Origin: Chloroflexota bacterium
Lineage (GTDB): Bacteria > Chloroflexota > Chloroflexia > Chloroflexales > Roseiflexaceae
NCBI GenBank assembly: GCA_018969485.1
Contig: JAGWYG010000006.1
Location: forward strand, 17,203-81,202
Length of the DNA stretch: 64,000 nucleotides
Reading direction: 5' to 3'
This document shows positions 23,837 through 33,102 of this stretch, piece after piece; position 1 is the first letter of the stretch, and every line of letters begins with the position of its first letter. The translations under genes and the position numbers were made by a program. Under the pieces are notes generated by a model, which was not told the origin of the DNA, made no database searches, and saw only the letters and a list, made by a program, of their open reading frames with translations.

Positions 23837-26212
23837 TCACACGCGCGTAGCCACCGGCTCAGCGCGCGCAGCGAGCGCGATCGTCAGCACTTCGTCCATC
23901 GACGCCACCGGAATCAGCTGGAGTTCATCGCGCACCTTCTTCGGCAGCTCAGCGATGTCCTTGGCGTTGTCCTTGGGCAGGATGAAGGTGCGGATGCCCG
24001 CCCGATGTGCCGCCAGCGTCTTTTCTTTCAGACCGCCGATCGGCAGGACCTTGCCACGCAGCGTCACCTCGCCGGTCATCGCCACATCGCGGCGCACCGG
24101 CCGGCCGGTCATCGCCGAGATCAGCGCGGTTGTCAGCGTGATCCCGGCCGACGGCCCATCCTTCGGCACGGCACCCTCGGGCACGTGGATATGGATGTTG
24201 TGCTCGTCGAAATAGTTCGGATCGACGCCGAACTGCTCGGCGCGCGACCGGGCATACGACAGTGCGGTCTGGGCAGATTCCTTCATCACCTGACCGAGAT
24301 GCCCGGTGATCTGCAGCGCGCCCTTGCCGCGCACCGGCAGCACCTCGATCGCCAGTGTATCGCCGCCCGTCGGCGTCCAGGCGACGCCCGTCGCCACGCC
24401 GACCTCGTCGTGTTCCTCAGCCAGCCCGATGCTGAAGCGGGGCGCGCCGAGATACCCGGCGACATCGCTCGCATCGATGACGGCTGCCGGTGGCGGCGTC
24501 GCCGCCTCCGCCGACGCGACCCGCCGGGCGGTCTTGCGGCACAGGCTGGCGATCTCGCGCTCGAGATTGCGCACCCCGGCCTCGCGCGTGTAGCTACGGA
24601 TCAGGCACAGGATCGCTTCGTCGGTGATCATCAACTGCTCGGCGGTGAGACCATGGAACTCGCGCTGCTTGCGCACCAGGAACTCCCGCGCGATGCCGAG
24701 CTTCTCGTCTTCGGTGTAGCCACCGATCTCGATCAACTCCATGCGGTCGCGCAGCGGCCCGGGGATCGGATCGAGTTGATTGGCCGTGGCGATGAAGACG
24801 ACCTGCGACAGATCGTACGCGATCTCGAGGTAGTGATCCGAGAACGCACTGTTCTGCTCAGGATCGAGCACCTCGAGCAATGCCGACGTCGGGTCACCAC
24901 GAAAATCCTGCCCGACCTTGTCGATCTCATCGAGGACGTAGACGGGATAGCGCGAACGCGCCGTCTTCATGCCCTGGATGACCCGACCCGGCATTGCGCC
25001 GATGTAGGTGCGCCGATGCCCACGGATCTCGGCCTCGTCGCGGATGCCACCCAGGCTGATGCGCACGAACGAGCGGCCGAGCGCACGGGCGATCGAGCGG
25101 CCGAGCGACGTCTTGCCGACGCCGGGCGGGCCGACGAAGCACAGGATCGGCGAGCGCATGCGTGTGCCCGCCAGCTTGCGCACCGCCAGGTACTCGAGAA
25201 TGCGCTCCTTGACCCGCTCGAGGCCGAAGTGGTCCTCATCGAGGACGCGCTGCGCCTCGTGCAGGCTGATCTCCGGCAGGTGTTCCTCGCCCCACGGCAG
25301 GTTCAGAATCCAGTCGAGATACGTCCGGATGACCCCTGCTTCGGGGTTGTTCATCCCCTGCTGCGCCAGGCGCTTGAGCTCGTGCGCCGCCTGTTCGCGC
25401 ACATAGTCCGGCGCGACGAGCGCGGCGATCTTGCGCCGGAGCTCGTCGATCGGATCCTCGGTGTCATCATCCTCGCCGAGCTCGCGGCGGATGATGCGCA
25501 TCTGTTCGCGGAGGAAGTATTCGCGCTGACCCTGGTCGAGCACTTCCTTGGTGTCCTGCTGGATCTTCTGGCGCAGCTTCATCAGCTCGAGCTGTCGCGC
25601 CAGCAGCAGGTGTGCACGGCGCAGCCGCGCCATCGGATCGATCTCGTTCAGGATCTCGAGGCGCTCGCGAAACTCGAAGGCGGGCGCATAGGTCACGATA
25701 TCCGCGAGATGACCGGGATGCTCGATGCGATGCACGAACGCCACGGCATCCTGCGGCACCTCGCCAAGTTGGTCGACGAATGCGTCGACCTGCTGCTTGA
25801 CCGTGTCCATCAGCGCCTCGACGTCCATGCCATCTGGCTCGGCGTCGACCAGCACCGTACACCGCACGCGATAGAACGGCTCGCGCTGCAGCACGCCGCC
25901 GACGGCGGCACGCCCCAACCCCTCGAGGATGACGCGCGCGGTCCCATCGGGAAGCTTCATGAACTCCTCGAGCCGACCGACCACCCCGATGGGCGGTAGC
26001 CGGGTCGATTGACCCGTCTTGTAGGCCTCGATCTCGTCCTCGGCGACGAAGATCAGCAGGACTTCGCGGCCTTCATCCCACGCCTGTTCCATGGCACGAA
26101 AGGACTTGCCCTGACCAACCTGCAGTGGGACGGTCATGTGCGGCATGATGACCATCTCGCCGAGGACGACGAGCGGAAGATCGCGTTCGGCAGGCTCGCC
26201 AGTATTCCCCAT
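23837..26212 (-). CDS. lon: ATP-dependent protease La (Lon)
   Basis: A 791-residue LonA protease, normal length. It has the N-terminal substrate domain (LPLVVLGEMVIMPHMTVPL), a long coiled linker, and the AAA+ domain with Walker A GPPGVGKTSLGRS (about residue 360) and Walker B region YVLDEIDKVG. The C-terminal protease has the catalytic Ser in PKDGPSAGIT (about 686) and Lys in GGLKEKTLAA (about 728). Lon degrades damaged and regulatory proteins in the cytoplasm. The ATG at 26212 with a GAGG site is chosen over an upstream start. A TACCAT with a TGG before it at 26339-26347 (minus) may be its promoter, but this is weak. Confidence 0.97.
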   Translation of the reverse strand: MGNTGEPAERDLPLVVLGEMVIMPHMTVPLQVGQGKSFRAMEQAWDEGREVLLIFVAEDEIEAYKTGQSTRLPPIGVVGRLEEFMKLPDGTARVILEGLGRAAVGGVLQREPFYRVRCTVLVDAEPDGMDVEALMDTVKQQVDAFVDQLGEVPQDAVAFVHRIEHPGHLADIVTYAPAFEFRERLEILNEIDPMARLRRAHLLLARQLELMKLRQKIQQDTKEVLDQGQREYFLREQMRIIRRELGEDDDTEDPIDELRRKIAALVAPDYVREQAAHELKRLAQQGMNNPEAGVIRTYLDWILNLPWGEEHLPEISLHEAQRVLDEDHFGLERVKERILEYLAVRKLAGTRMRSPILCFVGPPGVGKTSLGRSIARALGRSFVRISLGGIRDEAEIRGHRRTYIGAMPGRVIQGMKTARSRYPVYVLDEIDKVGQDFRGDPTSALLEVLDPEQNSAFSDHYLEIAYDLSQVVFIATANQLDPIPGPLRDRMELIEIGGYTEDEKLGIAREFLVRKQREFHGLTAEQLMITDEAILCLIRSYTREAGVRNLEREIASLCRKTARRVASAEAATPPPAAVIDASDVAGYLGAPRFSIGLAEEHDEVGVATGVAWTPTGGDTLAIEVLPVRGKGALQITGHLGQVMKESAQTALSYARSRAEQFGVDPNYFDEHNIHIHVPEGAVPKDGPSAGITLTTALISAMTGRPVRRDVAMTGEVTLRGKVLPIGGLKEKTLAAHRAGIRTFILPKDNAKDIAELPKKVRDELQLIPVASMDEVLTIALAARAEPVATRV

Positions 26213-26401
26213 AGGATGACCTCGTCTCTGTGGCCGGTGCACGAGCTGGATCACAGGCGTGAACCGACCGGTGATGGGTGAATGTTCCCAGGTGTGCGCT
26301 CACGCGCACGCCGGTGTCGAGCCAACACCCGAATGTCCATGGTACCACATTTCGCCCGTCGATCGGCAGTGGCGCATGGTTGAGCGATGGGCGCCGCACG
26401 C

Positions 26402-27148
26402 TCAACGATACTGCACGATCCGGGCAAAGCCCTCGGGCTGCAGCGAGGCGCCGCCGACGAGCGCACCATCGACGTCGGGGCATGCCATGAGCTCATCGAT
26501 GGTATCGGGCTTGACGCTGCCGCCGTACAGGAGGCGGATACGCGCTGCGTCGCCAGCGGTGCCCCACTCGGCGAGGACCGCGCGGATAGCCGCATGCATC
26601 TGCTGCGCATCGCTGGGCGTCGCCGTCACGCCCGTACCGATGGCCCACACTGGCTCATATGCGATGACCAGCGCGTCGGTGGTCGCGATGTCGGCCAGGC
26701 CAGCGCGCACCTGGCCGACGACGACCGATGCCGCATCGCCAGCTTCGCGCTGCGTGATGGTCTCGCCGACGCACAGGATGGGGCGCATGCCGGCGGCGAG
26801 CACCGCGCGCACCTTCCGGTTGATCGCGGCATCGTCTTCGCCGAAGATCTGGCGGCGCTCGCTGTGCCCGACGATGACGTAGCGGCACCCGACGTCGCGC
26901 AGCATGCCGGGAGCGATGGCGCCGGTGTATGCGCCCTTCGCCTCGTGGTGGACGTCCTGTGCACCGAGCATCAGCCCGCTGCCGCGCAGCCGTTCGCCGA
27001 CGGCATGCAGCGCGGTGAAGGGCGGACACACGAGAACCTCGCGGTCGTCGGAGAGCGTGATGCGTCCGAGAACGCCGTCGACCAGGGTCAGCGCCTCACT
27101 GACCGTCGTGTGCATCTTCCAGTTACCGGCGATGAGAGCCGTACGCAT
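26402..27148 (-). CDS. tpiA: Triosephosphate isomerase
   Basis: A 248-residue glycolytic enzyme that interconverts dihydroxyacetone phosphate and glyceraldehyde-3-phosphate. Catalytic residues are all placed: Asn and Lys in AGNWKMH (residues about 7-13), His in VIVGHSERR and Glu in AYEPVWAIGTG; the phosphate loop YGGSVKPD is near the end. Three start codons lie in a row (GTG-ATG-ATG). The ATG at 27148 has the best spacing, five bases, to GAGGAG. It lies between the M50 protease and lon on the same strand, 67 bases after the former. Confidence 0.97.
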   Translation of the reverse strand: MRTALIAGNWKMHTTVSEALTLVDGVLGRITLSDDREVLVCPPFTALHAVGERLRGSGLMLGAQDVHHEAKGAYTGAIAPGMLRDVGCRYVIVGHSERRQIFGEDDAAINRKVRAVLAAGMRPILCVGETITQREAGDAASVVVGQVRAGLADIATTDALVIAYEPVWAIGTGVTATPSDAQQMHAAIRAVLAEWGTAGDAARIRLLYGGSVKPDTIDELMACPDVDGALVGGASLQPEGFARIVQYR

Positions 27149-27215
27149 CATCACTCCTCAATGTCGTTGTCGTGTGCGGGGGCGTGTCTGGATATCCCGG
27201 GATGTGCCGCGGTGC

Positions 27216-27887
27216 TCAACCGGCGAGCATCGCGCCCCAGAGCGTGGTGAGTGTCTGCTGCGTGCCGACGACGAACGTCAGCAGAAAGCCGACGGCGACG
27301 GTCACGCCGAATGCGGCCGGATTCCAGGCCAGGACGCGGGCGCCATCGAACGGGCCGGCCGGGATCATGTTGAAGAGCCCCAGCCAGGCGTTGAGCGACA
27401 CACCGGTGAGACACAGGATGACGACCCAGTCGTCGTGCAGGCCGGCCAGCCACAGCACGGGAAAGGCGATGATGAACGCCAGCGCCAGCCCCAGGTTGGC
27501 GAGCGGGCCGGCGAGCGCGATCAGGCCGCCCTGGGCCGCCGTCAGCCGGCCGCGATGCCATACGGCGCCCGGCGCCGCGATGAAGAAGCCGACGAACGCG
27601 ATGGCAACCGAGATCAGCAGCCAGCGATCATCGGCGACGAAGTGCGCGCTGGCGCCGAAGCGCCGCGCGACGATGCGATGCGCCAGCTCGTGCAGCACGA
27701 AGCCTAGCCCGCAGACGACGGCGGCGATCGCCAACTCCTGCAGGAAGCGTGCGATGTCGCCGAGCAGGCTGGCCGCGCCGGCGCGATAGATCGCGTAGGC
27801 CAGGCTGGTGCCGGCCCAGGCCTTGAGGAGCTCAACATTGTCGCGGGCCCCGCCGCGAAACAGATCATCGCCCGGTGTCGAGAACAT
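27216..27887 (-). CDS. Membrane zinc metalloprotease, M50 (site-2 protease) family
   Basis: A 223-residue polytopic membrane protein. The zinc motif HELAH (residues 66-70) sits in the second hydrophobic segment, and the third ligand is in AGPFDGARVL, the family's NPxDG-like motif, in a later helix. About six hydrophobic segments are visible. M50 proteases cut membrane-bound substrates such as anti-sigma factors. No PDZ or CBS domain is present, which matches the short, stand-alone M50B type. The ATG at 27887 (MFSTPGDD) has a G-rich upstream site. A divergent ECF sigma gene starts 178 bases away, which is suggestive but not proof of a link. Confidence 0.87.
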   Translation of the reverse strand: MFSTPGDDLFRGGARDNVELLKAWAGTSLAYAIYRAGAASLLGDIARFLQELAIAAVVCGLGFVLHELAHRIVARRFGASAHFVADDRWLLISVAIAFVGFFIAAPGAVWHRGRLTAAQGGLIALAGPLANLGLALAFIIAFPVLWLAGLHDDWVVILCLTGVSLNAWLGLFNMIPAGPFDGARVLAWNPAAFGVTVAVGFLLTFVVGTQQTLTTLWGAMLAG

Positions 27888-27953
27888 CGTCGGCACATCC
27901 CCCCTGCGACCGGTGCATGCCCGCCTGATGCGGTGCGCCGGCACGCATCATGC

Positions 27954-27959
27954 ATTATA
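27954..27959 (-). promoter_or_regulatory. -10 box upstream of the M50 protease gene
   Basis: A perfect TATAAT on the minus strand, 66 bases before the ATG at 27887, with no clear -35 box. On the other strand TGGTACAAC at 28003-28011 may serve the divergent sigma-factor gene. Confidence 0.45.
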
Positions 27960-28064
27960 CCGCCGGAACGCCGCAGGTGGTGATGCAGCGGTGCCAAAAA
28001 TCTGGTACAACAGAAGGGTGTTCTCGCGCACGCTTCCGGCGCAGGCGCGCACCCCGAGACGACC

Positions 28065-28616
28065 GTGATCGACGATCCCCCCCCGACCCTGGCGGAGGCT
28101 GCCCTGGTCGCGCGTGCGCGCGCCGGCGATGGCGCCGCGATCACCGCGCTGTACCTGCGCTACGCTCCGATGATCTACCGCTACGCGTATCAGCGCACCG
28201 GCGAACGCACGCTGGCCGAGGACATCCAGTCCGAGGTGTTTGCGCGCATGCTCGAGGCGCTGCCGGGCTACGAGGAGCGTGGCCGACCATTCGCGGCCTG
28301 GCTGTTTCGTATCGCCCACGCGCGGGTGATCGACAGCTACCGCCGGCAGGCGCGCTACCCGGCCGCCGTCTCGCCGGAATCGCTCGCAACCCCCGGACCC
28401 GAGGCGCTGGTCGAGGCGGCTGATGCCCGTGCCGCGCTGTACCGGGCGTTCGCCCGGCTGACCCCGCTGCAGCGGCGCGTGGTGTGGCTGCACTATCACG
28501 AGCATGTGCCGTTGTCCCACATCGCCGTCGATCTCGCCAGCAGCCCCGACAGCGTTCGCGCGGTGCACCTGCGCGCGCTGCGCCGGATGGCCCGGGTGCT
28601 GGCGCCGATGGTATAA
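28065..28616 (+). CDS. RNA polymerase sigma factor, ECF-type sigma-70
   Basis: A 183-residue sigma factor with regions 2 and 4 only. Region 2 has YLRYAPMIYRYAYQRTG and the -10-binding segment FAAWLFRIAHARVIDSYRR. Region 4 has RLTPLQRRVVWLHYHEHVPL and the helix-turn-helix ending SPDSVRAVHLRALRRM. The likely start is GTG at 28065. No anti-sigma gene is adjacent, but a membrane protease of the class that can release sigma factors is encoded divergently next to it. Its last codons contain the probable plsY promoter. Confidence 0.9.
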   Translation: MIDDPPPTLAEAALVARARAGDGAAITALYLRYAPMIYRYAYQRTGERTLAEDIQSEVFARMLEALPGYEERGRPFAAWLFRIAHARVIDSYRRQARYPAAVSPESLATPGPEALVEAADARAALYRAFARLTPLQRRVVWLHYHEHVPLSHIAVDLASSPDSVRAVHLRALRRMARVLAPMV

Positions 28617-28617
28617 T
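28609..28617 (+). promoter_or_regulatory. Extended -10 promoter of plsY
   Basis: TGGTATAAT, with a perfect -10 hexamer, overlaps the final ATG-GTA-TAA codons of the sigma-factor gene, 40 bases before the plsY start. Confidence 0.6.
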
Positions 28618-28656
28618 CTGCCGACAGGTGCCCGGCTGGGCTGGCGAGGTGCGGTG

Positions 28657-29256
28657 ATGGAACTTCCCCGTGCAGTGAGCATGATGCTGCTGGCCTATCT
28701 GCTGGGCTCAATCCCGTTCAGCTTCCTGGTGGCACGGCTGCGTGGCATCGATCTTCGCGTGGCCGGCAGCGGCAACATCGGCGCGGCCAACGTGTGGCGC
28801 ACATGCGGTCCGCTGGCCGGATTGGCCGCGTTCACCGGCGATCTGCTGAAAGGCGCGCTGCCGGTGGCGCTGGCCGACGGCCTGGGACTCCCCGACCCGC
28901 TACTGGTCCTGGTGGGCGGCGGAGCGGTGCTGGGGCACGTGCGTCCGCTGTTTCTGCGGTTTCGTGGCGGCAAGGCGGTGGCGACCGCCGGCGGCGTGCT
29001 GCTGGTGCTGAGCCCGCCGCTGGCGCTGGCTGGGGTGGCGGCCTGGGCGCTGGTGTTTGCCGTGAGCCGGATCGCCGCAGTGGCGTCGTTGAGCGTCGCG
29101 GTGCTGGTGCCGCTGGCAGCCGTAGCCGGCGCCAGCGCCGGGCTGGTGCGCCCGGCAGCGCTGCTGGCGGCGCTGGTCGCCGCGCCGGTGATCATCCTGC
29201 TGCACCGCGGCAACATCGCCCGCCTGCGCCGTGGCGACGAGCATCGCTTTCGCTGA
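28657..29256 (+). CDS. plsY: Acyl-phosphate:glycerol-3-phosphate acyltransferase PlsY
   Basis: A 199-residue membrane enzyme that makes lysophosphatidic acid from acyl phosphate and glycerol-3-phosphate, the first step of phospholipid synthesis with PlsX. All three family motifs are present: LGSIPFSFLVARL, the RVAGSGNIGAANVWR glycine-rich loop, and VLGHVRPLFLRFRGGKAVAT. Several hydrophobic helices follow. The ATG at 28657 has a GAGGTG site. The downstream oxidoreductase is convergent, only eight bases away. Confidence 0.94.
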   Translation: MELPRAVSMMLLAYLLGSIPFSFLVARLRGIDLRVAGSGNIGAANVWRTCGPLAGLAAFTGDLLKGALPVALADGLGLPDPLLVLVGGGAVLGHVRPLFLRFRGGKAVATAGGVLLVLSPPLALAGVAAWALVFAVSRIAAVASLSVAVLVPLAAVAGASAGLVRPAALLAALVAAPVIILLHRGNIARLRRGDEHRFR

Positions 29257-29262
29257 GGCAGC

Positions 29263-29281
29263 AGTCACACGATGTGTGACT
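29263..29281. terminator. Hairpin at convergent gene junction
   Basis: A perfect 8-bp stem (AGTCACAC / GTGTGACT) around a GAT loop, placed at the junction of convergent plsY and the oxidoreductase and overlapping the latter's stop codon. There is no T-run. It could end transcription in both directions. Confidence 0.5.
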
Positions 29282-30419
29282 CGTCGCCGCCACCATGCGC
29301 AAAGCGCGTGATGCGCAGCGGATCGATGTCGATGGTGTGCGCACGCCCGTCGAGGATCTCCTCGGCGATCAGCATGCCAGCAGCCGGCGCATGCGAGATG
29401 CCGTGGCCGCTGAAGCCACTGGCGTCGAGGTAGCCGGCGAGCAGCGGGTGCCGCCCGAGGATCGGGTTGTGATCCGGTGTGATCTCATACGACCCGGCCC
29501 AGCAGCGGTCGTCGTGGAGCCGGGCGCGCTCGAGTGGCGGAAAGCGCGCCAGGCCGGCGTCGAGCACGCTGGCGAGCCAGTCCCAGTCGACCTGGACGGC
29601 ATGGCTCGCTGGCTCGGCGTGGTTCGACATGCCGAAGATCAGCTGTGCGCCTTCGGGCCGCAGATAGAAGCCGCTGGCGACGTCGATGGTCAACGGCAGG
29701 CGACCGCTCAACTCGGCCGGCGGATCGGCCACGTAGATGCAGCGGCGGAATGGCCGCACCGGCACATCGATGCCTGCCAGCGCGGCGACCTCGCCCGACC
29801 ACGAGCCGGCGGCGTTGACCACGATGTCGCACGCGATCGTGCCGGCGGGCGTATGGACGGCGTGCACGGCACCGCCAGCGATGCCAAAGCCGGTCGCCGG
29901 CGTGGCGCGCTGCAGCCGCGCGCCGCGCTCGCGGGCGCGCGTCAGGTAGCCCAGCGCGATGCTGTGCGGATCACAGTGGCCGTCGGCAGCGCAGTAGGTT
30001 GCGCCGATCAGGCCATCGGTGGCGACGCCGGGGATCAGCCGGGCGACATCGGCGGGATCGAGCAACTCGGTGGGCACGCCGAGGCGCCGCTGCAGGGCGG
30101 CAGCACGCTGATACGCTGCCCAGCCGGCCGGGTCCGACACCAGGAAGCAATAGCCGATCGGCTGGAAGCCGGAGTCGACGCCGACCTCGGCGGCGAAGTT
30201 GCGGATACGCGCCACGCCATACTGCGACAGGCGGATGTTGACGTCGGTCGAGAACTGGTGGCGCACGCCGGCGGCCGAGCGCGCCGTGCTGCCGGTGATC
30301 TCGGTCTCGGCCTGCTCGAGCACGATGATGTCGCGGCAGCCGCGTTCCGTCAGATGATAGGCGACCGAGGCGCCGATGATGCCGGCGCCGATGATGACGA
30401 CGCTCGCCCGCTGGTTCAT
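29265..30419 (-). CDS. FAD-dependent oxidoreductase, DAO family
   Basis: A 384-residue flavoprotein of the D-amino-acid oxidase/sarcosine oxidase family, which oxidises amines or amino acids. The FAD-binding motif is at the very start (VVIIGAGIIGASVAYHLTERG). The second FAD region reads DIVVNAAGSWSGEVAAL, and the late motif YEITPDHNPILGRHP is followed by ASGFSGHGISHAPA. These match SoxB/glycine-oxidase-like proteins; the true substrate is unknown. The ATG overlaps the rarA stop by four bases, so the two genes are co-translated although their functions seem unrelated. Confidence 0.9.
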   Translation of the reverse strand: MNQRASVVIIGAGIIGASVAYHLTERGCRDIIVLEQAETEITGSTARSAAGVRHQFSTDVNIRLSQYGVARIRNFAAEVGVDSGFQPIGYCFLVSDPAGWAAYQRAAALQRRLGVPTELLDPADVARLIPGVATDGLIGATYCAADGHCDPHSIALGYLTRARERGARLQRATPATGFGIAGGAVHAVHTPAGTIACDIVVNAAGSWSGEVAALAGIDVPVRPFRRCIYVADPPAELSGRLPLTIDVASGFYLRPEGAQLIFGMSNHAEPASHAVQVDWDWLASVLDAGLARFPPLERARLHDDRCWAGSYEITPDHNPILGRHPLLAGYLDASGFSGHGISHAPAAGMLIAEEILDGRAHTIDIDPLRITRFAHGGGDESHIV

Positions 30420-31927
30420 CGCCCCCTCCGGCGCGTCGGCGCCTCGCGCCGGCGCGGCGCGGGCGGCGGCGCATCGTCGGCGAGCTGCGCCTCCTCGCCG
30501 GCCTCCGCGACGATCTGGGATTCCTCGCCGGCGCGGGCCTGTGGATCGGCCGGCGCGGCGGGGGCGGCAGGAGCATCCGGCCTGGGCGGCGGCGGCAGCG
30601 CATCGCGCCAGCGCAAGCGCGCACGCACCTCGGCCTCGAACCCGCGATCGGTCGGCTGGTAGTAGCGGCGGCCGATCAGGTTGTCGGGGAAGTGCTGCTG
30701 GTCGACGCGGGCATCGGCGGCATCGTGGGCATACCGGTAACCGCGGCCGTAACCCAGCCCGCGCATCAGCGCGGTCGGGGCGTTGCGCAGATGCAGTGGC
30801 ACCGGATCGTGACGCGTCTCGGCGACATCGGCCAGCGCTGCGCCGTATGCGGCGTAGACCGCATTGCTACGCGGGGCCTGGCACAGGTAGATCACCGCAT
30901 TGGCCAGCGCCAGATCGCCTTCGGGCTGGCCGAGCAGATGGACGGCCTGCTGCACGGCGATCATCTGCGGCAGTGCCTGCGGATCAGCCATGCCGATGTC
31001 TTCGATGGCGATGCGCACCAGCCGACGGGCGACGTACATTGGATCCTCGCCGCCGTCGAGCATGCGCCCGAGCCAGTAGAGCGACGCGTCGGGATCACCG
31101 TCGCGGATGCTCTTGTGCAGCGCCGAGATCGCATCGTAGTGCAGTTCGCCGGTGCGGTCGTAGTGCGTCGCACGCGCCTGGAGCGCCTCGCGGATGTCGT
31201 CGATGGTGATCAGCCGCCGACCGCCGGGGCCGGGAACCTTGGCCACCACCGCGGCCTCGAGCGCGTTCAGCGCGGCGCGGGCATCGCCGTTGGCCAGGTT
31301 CACCAGATAGCCGCGCGCATCGGCGGCGAGCAGCGCCTGCGATGCTCCCAGGCCGCGCTCGTCATCGCGCAAGGCACGATCGACCAGCGCACCGAGATGC
31401 TCGTCGCCGAGCGCCTCGAGAACGAAGGTGCGGGCGCGCGAGCGCAGCGCCGGGTTGACCTCGAAGGATGGGTTCTCGGTGGTTGCGCCGATCAGGACGA
31501 TGGTGCCATCCTCGACGTGCGGCAGCACCGCATCCTGCTGCGCCCGATTGAATCGATGAATCTCGTCGATGAAGACGACGGTGCGCTGCTGGAACATGCC
31601 GCTGCGCTCCTGCGCCTCGCCCACGACGCGGCGCAGGTCGGCGACGCCGGCGGTCACCGCCGAGAGCGGCTCGAAGTGCGCCCGTGTGGTGCTGGCGATG
31701 ATGCGGGCCAGCGTGGTCTTGCCGCTGCCGGGGGGACCCCACAGGATCATCGAGAACAACGCGTCGGCATCGATCGCGCGACGTAGCAGGCGGCCGGGGC
31801 CGAGGATCTGTTCCTGGCCGATGAATTCGTCGAGCGTGCGCGGCCGCATGCGCGCCGCCAGCGGCGCCTGCCGCTGCAATGCTTCCCGACGCTGCGCGTC
31901 GAAGAGACTCTTCTGTGGTCGGGCCAT
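30416..31927 (-). CDS. rarA: Replication-associated recombination protein A (RarA/MgsA AAA+ ATPase)
   Basis: A 503-residue AAA+ ATPase of the RarA/WRNIP1 family, which acts at stalled replication forks with the clamp-loader fold. It has the family start SLFDAQR and [20 protein letters not shown], Walker [14 protein letters not shown], Walker [15 protein letters not shown], sensor 1 [11 protein letters not shown], and the C-terminal tetramerisation domain ([16 protein letters not shown] and [19 protein letters not shown]). Unusually, the last 55 residues are a Pro/Ala/Arg-rich tail. The ATG at 31927 has a GAGAGG site. Confidence 0.93.
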   Translation of the reverse strand: MARPQKSLFDAQRREALQRQAPLAARMRPRTLDEFIGQEQILGPGRLLRRAIDADALFSMILWGPPGSGKTTLARIIASTTRAHFEPLSAVTAGVADLRRVVGEAQERSGMFQQRTVVFIDEIHRFNRAQQDAVLPHVEDGTIVLIGATTENPSFEVNPALRSRARTFVLEALGDEHLGALVDRALRDDERGLGASQALLAADARGYLVNLANGDARAALNALEAAVVAKVPGPGGRRLITIDDIREALQARATHYDRTGELHYDAISALHKSIRDGDPDASLYWLGRMLDGGEDPMYVARRLVRIAIEDIGMADPQALPQMIAVQQAVHLLGQPEGDLALANAVIYLCQAPRSNAVYAAYGAALADVAETRHDPVPLHLRNAPTALMRGLGYGRGYRYAHDAADARVDQQHFPDNLIGRRYYQPTDRGFEAEVRARLRWRDALPPPPRPDAPAAPAAPADPQARAGEESQIVAEAGEEAQLADDAPPPAPRRREAPTRRRGR

Positions 31928-32020
31928 GTGGTACCTCTCGCCGCGTCGTGCCGGCAGCAGCATCATACCATGAGCGATGCCGTGCCGCACCTGCCGGGCG
32001 CGTCCGCGCGTCCGTCCATG

Positions 32021-32731
32021 TCAGGGTGCGACCAGCACCCAGGTGGGGCTGAGCGCGCGATAGCCGAGGCGCGCGTAGACCCCAGCCGCGCCGGGGGCAG
32101 CCTGCAGCACGCTCCAGCGTGCGCCACGCTGCGCCTCGTCGTGGAGCATGCCACGCATCAGGGCATCGGCCAGGCCGCGCCGGCGCAACGCCGGTGCAGT
32201 GGCGACCGAGGTCACGAAGCCGGCGTCGGGGGTGAGGCGCGTGATCCGGCCGCGGCTGGCCGGCAGGCCGTCGACGCGCAACACCGCATGGCGCAGCGTC
32301 GCATCGGCCGTCGCCAGCGGCGCGATCCAGCGCTCGCCCAGGGGATCGTGTGCGCCACACCATGCCGCGACATCCGGATCAGTCACCCACTCGATGGGCA
32401 ACGCCGGTGGCGCCGGCAGCGGCAGCGCCAGATCGCGAACCATCAGGGTCTCGACGGCGTCGAGGCGATATCCGGCGGCGGCCCAGCCCGCCTGGTCGAT
32501 CGCGTCGGCGAGGATGGTCACATACCGCGTGACTGGCCAGCCCGGCAGCGCGGCGGCGATTGTGCCACGCGCGTCGGTGGTGAAATAGTCGGCGAATGCC
32601 GACTGGTCATCGAGCCCGACGAAGTGCGCACCAGGTGGCTCGGCGTGGCGCGCGACCAGCCTGCGCGTGCCATGGGGTGTCGCCAGCACACCATCGACCA
32701 GCACCTGCCAGGCGCGCCAGCGATCCATCAT
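32021..32731 (-). CDS. GNAT-family N-acetyltransferase
   Basis: A 236-residue protein whose C-terminal 90 residues form a GNAT fold: FVTSVATAPALRRRGLADALM carries the acetyl-CoA loop (RRRGLA), and GVYARLGYRA is the usual last motif. The N-terminal part (residues 1-140) is a degenerate domain of unknown role, which is common in two-lobed GNAT proteins. The substrate is unknown. Its start codon overlaps the mgsA stop (ATGATGA), so it is translated with mgsA. It is the last gene of the glmS-mgsA-GNAT operon. Confidence 0.82.
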   Translation of the reverse strand: MMDRWRAWQVLVDGVLATPHGTRRLVARHAEPPGAHFVGLDDQSAFADYFTTDARGTIAAALPGWPVTRYVTILADAIDQAGWAAAGYRLDAVETLMVRDLALPLPAPPALPIEWVTDPDVAAWCGAHDPLGERWIAPLATADATLRHAVLRVDGLPASRGRITRLTPDAGFVTSVATAPALRRRGLADALMRGMLHDEAQRGARWSVLQAAPGAAGVYARLGYRALSPTWVLVAP

Positions 32732-33099
32732 GACCGTGCCAGCGCGCCGAGCACCAGCTGCGCCGTGCTGAGGTTGGTCGCCAGCGGGACGTCGTACAGG
32801 TTGCACACGCGCAGCAGGCCCTGGATGTCTGGCTCATGCGGGTGGGCATACAGCGGATCGACCAGAAACACCACGGCGGCCACCTCGCGCTGCGCGACGC
32901 GCGCGGCGATCTGGGCATCGCCGCCGAGCGGCCCCGACAGCAGACACTCGACAGACAGGCCGGTGGCACCCGCAACCTGACTGCCCGTCGTGCCGGTGGC
33001 GATCAGGTCGCAGCGGGCCAATGCCTCGCGGTGCTGCCGCACCAGCGCGACCATCGTCGCTTTCTTGCGGTCATGCGCGATCAGCGCGATCGTCGGCAT
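32728..33099 (-). CDS. mgsA: Methylglyoxal synthase
   Basis: A 123-residue enzyme that turns dihydroxyacetone phosphate into methylglyoxal and phosphate, a bypass when phosphosugars pile up. The family motifs are clear: IALIAHDRKK at the start, the phosphate site GTTGSQ, the catalytic GPLGGDAQIAARV, and DPLYAHPHEPDIQGLLRVC. Length is slightly short of the E. coli enzyme but complete. It begins three bases after the glmS stop. Coupling to glmS, a fructose-6-phosphate enzyme, suggests joint control of sugar-phosphate flow. Confidence 0.94.
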   Translation of the reverse strand: MPTIALIAHDRKKATMVALVRQHREALARCDLIATGTTGSQVAGATGLSVECLLSGPLGGDAQIAARVAQREVAAVVFLVDPLYAHPHEPDIQGLLRVCNLYDVPLATNLSTAQLVLGALARS

Positions 33100-33102
33100 G
33101 GC

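Noticed and set aside
29295..30662. 455-codon plus-strand frame
   Set aside because: Antisense to the FAD oxidoreductase and the rarA 3' end; no family features.
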